DNA of 64,000 nucleotides from Lachnospira sp. UBA4346. GTDB taxonomy: Bacteria > Bacillota > Clostridia > Lachnospirales > Lachnospiraceae. Of the stretch, positions 53,836 through 63,240 are shown one piece after another. The position numbers and the translations under genes were made by a program. Position 1 is the stretch's first letter. Each line of letters starts with the position of its first letter. The stretch spans positions 62,001 through 126,000 of the forward strand of contig DGTC01000002.1 of assembly GCA_002394205.1 (NCBI GenBank). Reading direction: 5' to 3'. The notes under the pieces were generated by a model. That model made no database searches and had not been told where the DNA came from. It worked only from the letters and a program-made list of their open reading frames with translations.

Positions 53836-56800
53836 ATGAGCGGCGTAAAACGAGTTTTTGTTGAGAAGAAGAAGCCATATGCAGTTAAGGCGAAGGAACT
53901 TCATGATGAGATTACAGGATATCTTGGAATTCAGACAATTACAGGGGTAAGAGAACTGATTCGTTATGATATCGAGAATCTTTCAGAGGAGACTTATCAG
54001 AAGTCTCTGACAACAGTATTTTCAGAGCCACCGGTAGATGATGTGTATGAGATGCAGTTCCCAAGTGAGGCTGGAGATTTTGTATTCTCTGTAGAATATC
54101 TTCCGGGTCAGTTTGACCAGAGAGCAGATTCTGCGGAGCAGTGTGTGAAGTTCTTTGATGAAAATGAGACACCAGTAATTAAAACTGCTGTAACATATGT
54201 TATTTCAGGAACATTAACAGATGAGCAGAAGGAAAAGATTAAGGAACTCTGTATCAATCCGGTAGATTCAAGAGAAGCCGGCAGTGAAGTGCCACAGACA
54301 CTTGTAACAGAATTCAAAGAACCTGCAGATGTTTTGATTTTAGACGGCTTTCAGGATATGGCAGAAGATGAATTACGCAAGTTATATGATTCATTAGGTC
54401 TTGCTATGACATTTAAGGATTTTGCATTTATTCAGAATCATTTCCATACGGAAGAACACAGAGATCCGTCTATGACAGAAATTCGTGTACTTGATACATA
54501 TTGGTCAGATCACTGTCGTCATACAACATTTGCAACAGAACTCAAAGACGTTACATTTCAGGATGGTTTCTATCGTGAACCGATGGAAGCTACTTATAAC
54601 AAATACCTTTCAGATAGAGAAGTGTTATACAAAGGAAGAGATGACAAGTTCGTATGCTTAATGGATCTTGCATTGCTTGCAATGAAGAAGTTAAAAGCGG
54701 AAGGCAAGTTACAGGATCAGGAAGAATCAGACGAAATCAATGCTTGTAGTATCGTAGTACCAGTCGAAATCGATGGTAAGACAGAAGAGTGGTTAGTGAA
54801 CTTCAAGAATGAAACACACAACCACCCAACAGAAATCGAACCATTTGGTGGAGCAGCAACTTGTCTTGGCGGAGCCATTCGTGATCCATTGTCAGGACGT
54901 ACTTATGTATATCAGGCAATGCGTATTACAGGTGCAGCAGATCCTACTGTACCAATTGCGGATACATTACACGGCAAGCTCCCACAGAGAAAACTTGTAA
55001 CAGGTGCAGCACACGGTTACAGCTCATATGGTAATCAGATTGGTCTTGCAACAGGTTATGTAAAGGAATTATATCATCCGGATTATGTTGCAAAGAGAAT
55101 GGAAATCGGTGCGGTTATCGCAGCAGCTCCTAGAGCAGCCGTTAAGAGAGAAAATTCAGATCCGGGCGATATCATCGTATTATTAGGTGGTCGTACAGGT
55201 CGTGATGGCTGTGGTGGTGCAACAGGTTCTTCAAAGGTTCATACAGAGCAGTCATTAGAAGAATGTGGTGCAGAAGTTCAGAAGGGTAATGCACCAACAG
55301 AACGTAAGATGCAGAGATTATTCAGAAGACCGGAAGTTACAAAGTTAATTAAGAAATGTAATGACTTTGGTGCAGGTGGTGTATCTGTAGCCATCGGTGA
55401 ATTAGCAGATGGTTTGAGAGTATCTTTAGATAAAGTACCTAAGAAGTATGAAGGTCTTGATGGAACAGAACTTGCTATTTCTGAATCACAGGAACGAATG
55501 GCAGTTGTATTAGATCCGAAGGATGTAAAAGAGTTCTTGGCATATGCAGATGAAGAGAACTTAGAGGCTGTTGAAGTAGCTGTTGTTACAGAAGATCCTA
55601 GACTTGTATTAGAGTGGAGAGGCAAGGAAGTTGTTAATATTTCCAGAGCATTCCTTGATACAAACGGCGCACATCAGGAGACATCTGTTCTTGTAGATAT
55701 TCCGGAAGAGAAGGATAATTACTTAAAGGGCGCAAAGGTAACAGATGTTAAGGCACAGTGGATGAACACATTAGCTGACTTAAATGAATGTTCACAGAAA
55801 GGTCTTGTAGAACGTTTCGACAGCTCTATTGGAATGGGTTCAGTACTTATGCCTTATGGTGGTAAGTATCAGTTGACAGAGACACAGGCAATGGTAGCAA
55901 AACTTCCTGTATTAAAGGGTAAGTGCGATACTGTAACCATGATGTCTTACGGCTTAGATCCATATTTATCTAAGTGGAGCCCATATCATGGTGCAATGTA
56001 TGCCGTAACAGATTCTGTTGCGAAGATCGTTGCAGCAGGTGGTGATTACAGCAAGATTCGTTTCACATTCCAGGAATACTTCAGAAGAATGACAGAAGAC
56101 CCTTCAAGATGGAGCCAGCCATTTGCAGCATTGCTTGGTGCATATGAAGCGCAGTTAGGATTCGGTCTTCCGTCAATCGGTGGTAAGGATAGTATGTCAG
56201 GAACGTTTGAAGATATTGATGTTCCACCAACACTTTGCTCATTCGCTGTGGATGTAGCAAAGGAAGGAGATATTATTTCTCCGGAATTAAAGGCAGATGG
56301 CAACGTATTGGTACGTTTCGATATCGAAAGAGATAAGTACGATTTACCGGTATTTGAACAGATTAAGAAGTTATATGCTAATATTCATGAATTAATTCAG
56401 AAGAAGGCAATTGTATCTGCTTATGTATTAGATGCAAAGGGACTTGTACCAGCGTTATCAAAGATGGCATTCGGTAATAAGTTAGGTTTTGTTATTGATG
56501 ATTCTGTATCAGAAGATGAATTATTTGCACCGGCTTACGGATGTATCGTTGCTGAAGTTGCAGCAGATAAGATTGCAGAAGTAACATTTGGTAAGAAGAT
56601 TGGTACAGTGAAGGATAATGCGACATTTGCATATAAGAATGTTGCTATTACAGTAGAAGAAGCATTACACGCTTGGGAAGAGAAGTTAGAATCTGTATTC
56701 CCTACAAAGGCTGTGAAGGATACAACACCGGTTGCGTCTAAGTTATTCAATGCAGAATCTATTTATGTATGCAAGAATAAGGTTGCGAAGCCAACAGTAT

Positions 56801-57585
56801 TTATTCCTGTATTCCCAGGTACAAACTGCGAATATGACAGTGCGAGAGCGTTCGAGCGTGCAGGTGCGAATACAATTATTAAGGTATTCCGTAACTTAGA
56901 TGCAGAAGGTATCAGAGAATCTGTAGCAGAGTTTGAAAAGGCAATCAATCAGTCACAGATTATTATGTTCCCAGGTGGATTCTCAGCAGGTGATGAACCA
57001 GATGGTTCTGCAAAGTTCTTCGCAACAGCATTCCGTAATGCAAAGATGAAGGAAGCCGTTGAGAAGTTATTAAATGAACGTGATGGTCTTGCACTTGGTA
57101 TCTGTAATGGTTTCCAGGCGATGATTAAGTTAGGCCTTGTACCAAATGGTGAGATTACGGGACAGGATACAAATGCACCGACATTAACATTTAATACAAT
57201 CAACCGTCACATCTCAAAGGTAGCACATATTAAGGTTGTAACAAACAAGAGTCCATGGCTTGCACAGGCTGAACTTGGTGGCGTATACTGTAACCCTGTA
57301 TCACATGGGGAAGGACGTTTCGTAGCTCCACAGGAATGGTTAGACAAACTTGCAGCAAATGGTCAGATTGCAACACAGTATTGTGATCTTGATGGAAATG
57401 TTTCTATGGACGAAGAATGGAATGTCAACGGTTCATACATGGCTATCGAAGGTATCATAAGTCCAGACGGCAGATGCTTAGGTAAGATGGCACATTCTGA
57501 GAGACGTGGAGAAGGTGTAGCCTTAAATATCTATGGCGAACAGGATATGAAGATTTTCGAATCAGGTGTGAAGTACTTCCAGTAA
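53836..57585 (+). CDS. purL: Phosphoribosylformylglycinamidine synthase, single-chain form
   Basis: Makes FGAM from FGAR with glutamine and ATP. At 1249 residues it is the long, proteobacterial-type single polypeptide, not the separate PurS/PurQ/PurL set used by bacilli. In order: N-terminal PurS-like domain, two synthetase halves (FKNETHNHPTEIEPFGGAAT; DFGAGGVSVAIGE; GGKDSMSGTFED) and a C-terminal class I glutaminase with the Cys in LALGICNGFQ and His/Glu in SHGEGRF. AGGAGGAAG lies before the ATG. It has its own promoter, separate from the purE operon. Confidence 0.97.
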   Translation: MSGVKRVFVEKKKPYAVKAKELHDEITGYLGIQTITGVRELIRYDIENLSEETYQKSLTTVFSEPPVDDVYEMQFPSEAGDFVFSVEYLPGQFDQRADSAEQCVKFFDENETPVIKTAVTYVISGTLTDEQKEKIKELCINPVDSREAGSEVPQTLVTEFKEPADVLILDGFQDMAEDELRKLYDSLGLAMTFKDFAFIQNHFHTEEHRDPSMTEIRVLDTYWSDHCRHTTFATELKDVTFQDGFYREPMEATYNKYLSDREVLYKGRDDKFVCLMDLALLAMKKLKAEGKLQDQEESDEINACSIVVPVEIDGKTEEWLVNFKNETHNHPTEIEPFGGAATCLGGAIRDPLSGRTYVYQAMRITGAADPTVPIADTLHGKLPQRKLVTGAAHGYSSYGNQIGLATGYVKELYHPDYVAKRMEIGAVIAAAPRAAVKRENSDPGDIIVLLGGRTGRDGCGGATGSSKVHTEQSLEECGAEVQKGNAPTERKMQRLFRRPEVTKLIKKCNDFGAGGVSVAIGELADGLRVSLDKVPKKYEGLDGTELAISESQERMAVVLDPKDVKEFLAYADEENLEAVEVAVVTEDPRLVLEWRGKEVVNISRAFLDTNGAHQETSVLVDIPEEKDNYLKGAKVTDVKAQWMNTLADLNECSQKGLVERFDSSIGMGSVLMPYGGKYQLTETQAMVAKLPVLKGKCDTVTMMSYGLDPYLSKWSPYHGAMYAVTDSVAKIVAAGGDYSKIRFTFQEYFRRMTEDPSRWSQPFAALLGAYEAQLGFGLPSIGGKDSMSGTFEDIDVPPTLCSFAVDVAKEGDIISPELKADGNVLVRFDIERDKYDLPVFEQIKKLYANIHELIQKKAIVSAYVLDAKGLVPALSKMAFGNKLGFVIDDSVSEDELFAPAYGCIVAEVAADKIAEVTFGKKIGTVKDNATFAYKNVAITVEEALHAWEEKLESVFPTKAVKDTTPVASKLFNAESIYVCKNKVAKPTVFIPVFPGTNCEYDSARAFERAGANTIIKVFRNLDAEGIRESVAEFEKAINQSQIIMFPGGFSAGDEPDGSAKFFATAFRNAKMKEAVEKLLNERDGLALGICNGFQAMIKLGLVPNGEITGQDTNAPTLTFNTINRHISKVAHIKVVTNKSPWLAQAELGGVYCNPVSHGEGRFVAPQEWLDKLAANGQIATQYCDLDGNVSMDEEWNVNGSYMAIEGIISPDGRCLGKMAHSERRGEGVALNIYGEQDMKIFESGVKYFQ

Positions 57586-57659
57586 GAAAATAGGAAAATG
57601 TAAGGAAATCGCTGTAAAGATACAGAGTGTACATTTTCGAATGGATAAATAATGATTAG

Positions 57660-57716
57660 GCACTCATGAACAATCGTTTCAAATACCTATTTGAGACAAT
57701 TCATGGGTGCTTTTTT
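57660..57716 (+). terminator. Terminator after purL
   Basis: A long two-part stem: outer GCACTCATGAA/TTCATGGGTGC and inner GTTTCAAATA/TATTTGAGAC, then six T residues. Confidence 0.9.
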
Positions 57717-57746
57717 AACTGATTGAACATGATAAAGGAGATAATG

Positions 57747-58595
57747 ATGAATATTGTTAAAAAATTAGCAATTATATTAAGTGTTATTACAATTGCTGCA
57801 TTTGGTTTTTCTGTTTTTACGCAGAAAGCAGTGGAAAATACCGTGCAGGAAGCAGTTGTATATAAAACAATTACGTCAAGAATTACAGAAGTAATTAAAG
57901 AAGGATATTCTTCTATTACAGATGAGCAGTTAGAGCAGATTAGCAGCAGTTTACAGGATAACGAACAGGTCAATAAGATTGCGAATATGTATATTGAAGC
58001 AGTGGAAGATACGTTGGCTGAGAACAGAACGAAAGGTGTTGAAGCGTATTTGGATGCATCAGCAGTTGAAAATCAATTAAATTCTCTGATGAATGGTCTT
58101 GTTACAACAGTTCTGAATCAGTCAAATACACAGATGAATGTATTACAGAGAACAATTATACAATCAGTATTATCCTATGCATCACAGGCTGCACAGAATA
58201 AGATTACCGAAGTGTGTAATACTTACGTATCTGGAATGTCGGCCGGAACGATTGCAGTCATCCGTTTCTATCATATTCTGACATCAACAACTTGTAAAAT
58301 TGTTCTTGGTGTTGTGAGTGCTGCATTACTTGCAGTTATCTGTCTGCTTAGTCAGCCAAAGATTTCTGCTGTATTGGATTATGGAATTATAGGAATTGGA
58401 AGCGGTCTTTTGGCAGCCGCCGCAACATTGATTGCAAATAACAAGGTTACATCTTTTACGAATGAAAAACTTGGAAGAACGATGATGATGGATATGAAAG
58501 TATTTTATATTTATGCAGGATGTCTTGCAGTAGCAGGAATCCTCTGCATTGTAGGATACAAGGTTTTATCAAAGAGCAACTTATCTGTAGAGTAA
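57747..58595 (+). CDS. Membrane protein of unknown function, one N-terminal and three C-terminal helices
   Basis: A 282-residue protein. An N-terminal hydrophobic helix (LAIILSVITIAAFGFSVF) is followed by ~155 residues of predicted helical, Gln/Asn/Glu-rich sequence likely outside the membrane (VENTVQEAVVYKTITSRITEVIKEG onwards), then three membrane helices (IVLGVVSAALLAVICLL, IIGIGSGLLAAAATLIA and FYIYAGCLAVAGILCIVGY). I recognise no family; it loosely resembles other Clostridia proteins of that shape. AAAGGAG lies six bases before the ATG at 57747. It lies after the purL terminator, and is followed by a large nested palindrome. Confidence 0.65.
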   Translation: MNIVKKLAIILSVITIAAFGFSVFTQKAVENTVQEAVVYKTITSRITEVIKEGYSSITDEQLEQISSSLQDNEQVNKIANMYIEAVEDTLAENRTKGVEAYLDASAVENQLNSLMNGLVTTVLNQSNTQMNVLQRTIIQSVLSYASQAAQNKITEVCNTYVSGMSAGTIAVIRFYHILTSTTCKIVLGVVSAALLAVICLLSQPKISAVLDYGIIGIGSGLLAAAATLIANNKVTSFTNEKLGRTMMMDMKVFYIYAGCLAVAGILCIVGYKVLSKSNLSVE

Positions 58596-58646
58596 ATAAA
58601 TCCAATGGATATTGATTGTTATGGCTGATTATAGCCCGACATTTAC

Positions 58647-58820
58647 GACAAAGTTTCCGTGTTGCGTTCCACTATATTACGCAGTGCCATACTTGCAATC
58701 CGCTTCGATACTTGCTCATGCGTGCTGTCGCACTATCGAAAAAAATACCAAATATTCTTTTGCGAGCAAGCTCCCATCGAATATTTGGTATTTCATTTCG
58801 GCACTGCTCGTTACTTTGTC
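58647..58820. repeat. Nested palindromic element between convergent genes
   Basis: Several inverted arm pairs share one centre: GACAAAGT/ACTTTGTC (58647-58654, 58813-58820), GCAGTGCC/GGCACTGC (58681-58688, 58800-58807), CTTGCTC/GAGCAAG (58711-58717, 58764-58770, crossing) and ATACCAAATATTC/GAATATTTGGTAT (58745-58757, 58779-58791). The last, with A-rich left and T-rich right flanks, could terminate both converging transcripts. GC content is above its surroundings. Its sequence differs from copies A and B. Confidence 0.65.
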
Positions 58821-58830
58821 AAACCGAAAC

Positions 58831-60684
58831 TTACGCCTGCACATTAGCAAACGGACTATTTTCATTGAAGAAATCTTCATACCAGACAAGGAACATATAA
58901 ATCGTCCAAATCTTTCTGGAATTATCTTCTTTTCCTGCTTTGTGATTATCTAAATATCGCATCAATTCATCAGTGTTAAAATACATTTTAGCAGCTTCGC
59001 TGTTGAATGCTTTCTTAATAATTGTATAATATTTCTCATCACGCAGCCAGATTCGGATTGGAACAGGGAAACCGAGCTTTTTCTTTTCGGCAACCATATC
59101 CGGTAAGTGTCTGTGTGCAGCCTGACGCATTGCATACTTTGTATTATGCTTGTTCACCTTGTACTTTGTTGGGAGTCGGCGTGCAACATTGAAGACCTCC
59201 ATATCCAAGAACGGAACACGAACCTCCAAAGAGTGCGCCATACTCATCTTATCCGCCTTTAGCAAAATATCACCGATTAACCAGAAATTAATATCAATAT
59301 ACTGCATTTTCGTAACATCATCAAACTGGGCAACTTTATCATAGAACGGCTTTGTAAGGTCCATATGATTGTAGTTACCGGTTGGGTTCTTTAAGACTTT
59401 ACTGCGTTCTTTTTCATTAAACATAAATGCATTGCCGATAAAGCGTTCCTGAACAGACTTGCTGGCGCGAATTAAGAAATTCTTTCCCTTAAACTTCCAT
59501 GGAAGTGCATTGACAGTCTTTGCAAGGCATTTGCGAAGACCAAGCGGAAGTTTCTGGAAAGCAGCTAAGTCGAGAGGTTCTCTGTAAATATTATAACCAC
59601 CGAAGAATTCGTCAGCCCCTTCGCCTGACATTGCAGCTTTTACATGCTTTGAAGCAGTCTGACTTACAAAGTAGAGTGCGATAGCAGCAGGATCTGCAAG
59701 AGGTTCATCCATATGATACTGAATCTTAGGAATAGCTTCCCAGTATTCCTGACTGGATACAAGTTTGCTGTAATTATCAATTTGAATCTTTTCGGATAAC
59801 TTCTTTGCGTAATCAATTTCATTATATTTTTCATAATCAAATCCAACGGTAAATGTCTTGTCACCATTGAATGTGGCAGCAACATAACTTGAGTCAACAC
59901 CACTTGAAAGGAAAGAACCAACTTCTACGTCGCTAATTTTATGATGTTCAACAGAATCTGCCATAGCGGCATCAATCTGGTTGATAAAATCTTCCAGAGA
60001 AGTTGAATTATCAGGCTCAAAAGTAGGTTCCCAATAACGTTTAATCTGTAAGTCTCCGTTGTGGAATGTAAGCATATGCGAAGGCATCAGCTTATAGATT
60101 CCTTTGAAGAAAGTTTCTTCTAATACAGAATATTGAAATGTTAAATAATTCTCAAGTGCTGTTTCATTAAGCTGTTTTTTGTAACCGGGGTACTCTAAAA
60201 TACTCTTAATTTCTGAAGCATAGACAATGTTATTGTCAACAATGGCATAGTAAAAAGGTTTGATACCAAAGAAATCTCTTGCACCAAACAGCGTTTCCTT
60301 TTCACTGTCCCAAATCACAAATGCAAACATACCACGTAACTTCGTAAGCATGTCTTCACCGTATTCTTCATATGCATGAATCAGAACTTCTGTATCAGAG
60401 TTATTTGCAAAGGTATGTCCTTTTTCAATCAGTTCTTTTCGCAGGTCCTGGTGATTATAAATCTCACCATTAAATGTTATAACAATCTTCTTGTTTTCAT
60501 TATACATAGGCTGTGTACCGTTATCTAAGTCAATAAAACTTAAACGGCGAAATCCCATATATGCTTTTCCATCTATATGTTGACCGGCACTGTCAGGACC
60601 ACGGTGAATAATTCGGTTCATCATGTTCGTAAGTACTTCTTCTCCATTTTCAAGATATCCTGTAAAACCAGCAAAACCACACAT
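58831..60684 (-). CDS. asnB: Asparagine synthase (glutamine-hydrolysing)
   Basis: Amidates aspartate using glutamine. The 617-residue protein begins with the glutaminase Cys directly after Met (MCGFAGFTG), followed by NRIIHRGPDSAG, ITFNGEIYNHQDLR and DTEVLIHAYEEYG. The synthetase half has the PP-loop SSGVDSSYVAA, TVGFDYEKYNEIDYA and MSGEGADEFFGGY. GGAGG lies before the ATG at 60684, inside any longer reading. Its stop codon is 10 bases from the nested palindrome. Transcribed convergently with the unknown membrane-protein gene. Confidence 0.96.
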   Translation of the reverse strand: MCGFAGFTGYLENGEEVLTNMMNRIIHRGPDSAGQHIDGKAYMGFRRLSFIDLDNGTQPMYNENKKIVITFNGEIYNHQDLRKELIEKGHTFANNSDTEVLIHAYEEYGEDMLTKLRGMFAFVIWDSEKETLFGARDFFGIKPFYYAIVDNNIVYASEIKSILEYPGYKKQLNETALENYLTFQYSVLEETFFKGIYKLMPSHMLTFHNGDLQIKRYWEPTFEPDNSTSLEDFINQIDAAMADSVEHHKISDVEVGSFLSSGVDSSYVAATFNGDKTFTVGFDYEKYNEIDYAKKLSEKIQIDNYSKLVSSQEYWEAIPKIQYHMDEPLADPAAIALYFVSQTASKHVKAAMSGEGADEFFGGYNIYREPLDLAAFQKLPLGLRKCLAKTVNALPWKFKGKNFLIRASKSVQERFIGNAFMFNEKERSKVLKNPTGNYNHMDLTKPFYDKVAQFDDVTKMQYIDINFWLIGDILLKADKMSMAHSLEVRVPFLDMEVFNVARRLPTKYKVNKHNTKYAMRQAAHRHLPDMVAEKKKLGFPVPIRIWLRDEKYYTIIKKAFNSEAAKMYFNTDELMRYLDNHKAGKEDNSRKIWTIYMFLVWYEDFFNENSPFANVQA

Positions 60685-60705
60685 ATATAAATCCTCCATT
60701 CTCAG

Positions 60706-60735
60706 ATTATACTGATTCCGAAATTATTTATGCAA
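60706..60735 (-). promoter_or_regulatory. Promoter of asnB
   Basis: On the minus strand: TTGCAT (60735-60730), an 18-bp spacer and TATAAT (60711-60706), 21 bp before the start codon, so the leader is short. Between this and 61010 the sequence is A/T-rich with no gene or element I can support. Confidence 0.65.
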
Positions 60736-61009
60736 ATAAAGTGCACACATTATATGCATCTTATGACTGCTAAGATTGCGGAAAAATTAATTATCAGATA
60801 TTCATAGTATGCCACAAATTTGCAATAGTACGATTATAGCAGACAAAAAAATGGAATACAAGCAAAACAGAGACGTTCCTTATAATATTAAAGTAGATAG
60901 AAACAGATACAAATTCGCTGACAGCTTAAACTTAACAATCTGTAATGTTAAAAAATTATCAATGATTTTTTTGGAATTTGATGAAAATATTCATTTTCAC
61001 GATTGTTTT

Positions 61010-61038
61010 TTGACAGATATAAAAAATTGGTATATAAT
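61010..61038 (+). promoter_or_regulatory. Consensus sigma-A promoter of the EIIC-EAL gene
   Basis: TTGACA (61010-61015), exactly 17 bp, TATAAT (61033-61038): a perfect consensus in both hexamers. The leader is about 85 bases and has a short stem (GCTTATTGGGGAATAAGC). Confidence 0.92.
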
Positions 61039-61131
61039 ACCCTTTCGTGTGCTTATTGGGGAATAAGCAATACCTTTAGAAAGTATCGTGTTCAAAGGGT
61101 TAGGGGAATTGAAAAGGATTGGAATTGTTTT

Positions 61132-63207
61132 ATGAAAAAGAGTAAAAGAACATTGGATGCAATCATCAGAGGGATGATTATATTAATTCCATTGATTATG
61201 ATTGGATCATTTGTCACAATATTTAGAGATTTTCCGGTTGCATCATACCAGAGATTTATTCATACGTTTATGGGCGGCAGTTTTGTGACATTGACAGATA
61301 ATATTATTGAGATTACATTGGGAAGTTTTTCGTTATATCTTGCAATGATTATCGGATATGGTTATGCAAAGGAATATGCGGAATCTTTGCCACATGCATA
61401 CATATCCATGATTATGACAACGGTTGTATTTTTGATATTGAATGTAGATTTTCACGATGGCATGACACTTGATACAAAAAACTGGGGCATTGAACATTCG
61501 ATGATAACAGTTGTAATATCCATGATAACAGTTAAGTTATTTCAGAAGATTTATTCGATTCCAATGTTAAGGATGGAGCGAAGTCTGTACGGAATTAAAG
61601 CAACATTAAGAGATAGTTATGGGTATATACTTTCGGGAACTGCCATAATGGCATTTGCTTCGTTTGTGAACACAGGAATACAGTATCATTTTCATGTAAG
61701 CAACGCATATCAGGCATTTGTAAATATTCCGGTGCTGATGTTTCGTCATATTCCGGCAGGATTTGGCTTTTCGATAATGTATTTGACATTTGTATCACTG
61801 CTTAGTTTGACAGGAGTACGGGGACAGAGCTGTATGATAGCAGCCTGTACATCGATTTTTGCCGAAGCGCAGGGATTTCACAGCGAAAGTTTTTTCCATA
61901 CATTTATCTTTCTTGGAGGAAGTGGTGCGACGTTAAGTCTTGCGATTGGTATTTTGTTATATTCGAAACAGCGGAGTGTTCGAAATGTGAATTTTATCAG
62001 TCTGATTGCAAGTTTCTTTAATATAAATGATATGCTGTTGTTTGGAGTACCGATTGTTGGAAATGGGATTTTTATAATACCATTTTGTGTTGTGCCGATT
62101 GTAAACTTTCTGATAACATATGCTGCTGTTGACAGTGGGATTGTGCCGATTATTACGCATCAGACACCGCAGTTTCTTCCGGTTATATGGAGTGGATATG
62201 CAGCGACGGGATCTTATATGGCAGGGGTGTTGCAGATTGTAAATATTGCCATTGGCGTAGCAATTTACAGACCGTTTATCAAGAAAAATGATGAACGTAT
62301 CAATTCAGAAATCAAAAATGGAATCGTGGATTTGCAGAAAGAATTGCAGGAATATGAAAGAATAGGAAAACCGAGTGATTTCTTACAAAGAAAAGATGCA
62401 GTAGGTGATATCGCAAAAATGCTTCGGAATGACTTTGAATATGCATTAAAACATGAGGAGTTCAAGCTGGTATATCAGCCGCAGGTTAGAGCAGACGGTG
62501 AATGTATTGGTGCAGAGGCATTGCTTCGTTGGAATCATAAAGTCGCAGGATTTGTATATCCGCCGCTGATTATTGCGATTGCAAGAGAGTCCGGAAAACT
62601 AGCAGAGTTGGAACGGTTTATTTTTAACAGAGCGTGTCGGGATTTGAAATACATCCAGAAATCGACGCTGCCGTATGCAAAAATCTCAGTAAACATTACG
62701 GGAGAGTCATTGTTTAATGAAGATTTGGAGCAGATGATAGAGCAGGCAGTAGAAAAATATAATGTGGATCGCAGTAAGTTATGGATAGAAATTACAGAGC
62801 AGGAAGCAATTGCAATGACTCCGGAAATTACAGAACGGCTATTTCGTTTAAAGAGAAAAGGACATAAGCTGCTGATAGATGATTTTGGGATGGGGCATAC
62901 ATCGCTTACTTATTTGCAGAGCAATCAGTTTGATGTTGTGAAATTAGACGGTTCCATTACCAGAGATGTCCTTGAAAATGACCGAAACTGTCAGATTATA
63001 TCTTCTATTGCTTATCTTGCTAAGAGCTTAGGATTCTCGATGATTGCAGAATACGTAGAGACGCAGCAGCAACGGGATAAATTAGAAGAGTTAAACTGTG
63101 AAGTCTTTCAGGGATATTTATATAGCGCACCGGTTGACATTTATTCATTAGAACAATGGGCACATATGCATCAGGTGGGTTTACAAAAGAAACAAAATAC
63201 TTTATAA
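61132..63207 (+). CDS. PTS EIIC-like membrane domain fused to a c-di-GMP phosphodiesterase (EAL) domain
   Basis: A 691-residue fusion. Residues 1-~380 are a membrane domain of the lactose/cellobiose EIIC type (RTLDAIIRGMIILIPLIMIGSF; FFNINDMLLFGVPIVGNGIFIIPF). Residues ~430-680 are EAL, with EALLRW, SVNITGES, EITEQEA, DDFGMGHTSL, VKLDGS and AEYVET, so phosphodiesterase activity is expected. In the EIIC half the conserved GIHG is GVRG (residues 228-231), and NEP is NDM (299-301), so sugar transport is doubtful and a sensor role is inferred. No EIIA or EIIB gene is adjacent. ATG at 61132 follows AAGGATTGG; a longer frame from 61003 overlaps the promoter. Confidence 0.9.
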   Translation: MKKSKRTLDAIIRGMIILIPLIMIGSFVTIFRDFPVASYQRFIHTFMGGSFVTLTDNIIEITLGSFSLYLAMIIGYGYAKEYAESLPHAYISMIMTTVVFLILNVDFHDGMTLDTKNWGIEHSMITVVISMITVKLFQKIYSIPMLRMERSLYGIKATLRDSYGYILSGTAIMAFASFVNTGIQYHFHVSNAYQAFVNIPVLMFRHIPAGFGFSIMYLTFVSLLSLTGVRGQSCMIAACTSIFAEAQGFHSESFFHTFIFLGGSGATLSLAIGILLYSKQRSVRNVNFISLIASFFNINDMLLFGVPIVGNGIFIIPFCVVPIVNFLITYAAVDSGIVPIITHQTPQFLPVIWSGYAATGSYMAGVLQIVNIAIGVAIYRPFIKKNDERINSEIKNGIVDLQKELQEYERIGKPSDFLQRKDAVGDIAKMLRNDFEYALKHEEFKLVYQPQVRADGECIGAEALLRWNHKVAGFVYPPLIIAIARESGKLAELERFIFNRACRDLKYIQKSTLPYAKISVNITGESLFNEDLEQMIEQAVEKYNVDRSKLWIEITEQEAIAMTPEITERLFRLKRKGHKLLIDDFGMGHTSLTYLQSNQFDVVKLDGSITRDVLENDRNCQIISSIAYLAKSLGFSMIAEYVETQQQRDKLEELNCEVFQGYLYSAPVDIYSLEQWAHMHQVGLQKKQNTL

Positions 63208-63240
63208 TCAAAAAAAATGAAAAAGTGAGGTAATAGTGGC

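Noticed and set aside
58612..58953. Three overlapping plus-strand frames after the unknown membrane protein
   Set aside because: They lie in the nested palindrome and the antisense end of asnB; no family resemblance.
60809..61066. Open reading frame of 85 codons between asnB and the EIIC-EAL gene
   Set aside because: No ribosome binding site, it runs across the perfect-consensus promoter at 61010-61038, and the composition is that of A/T-rich non-coding DNA.
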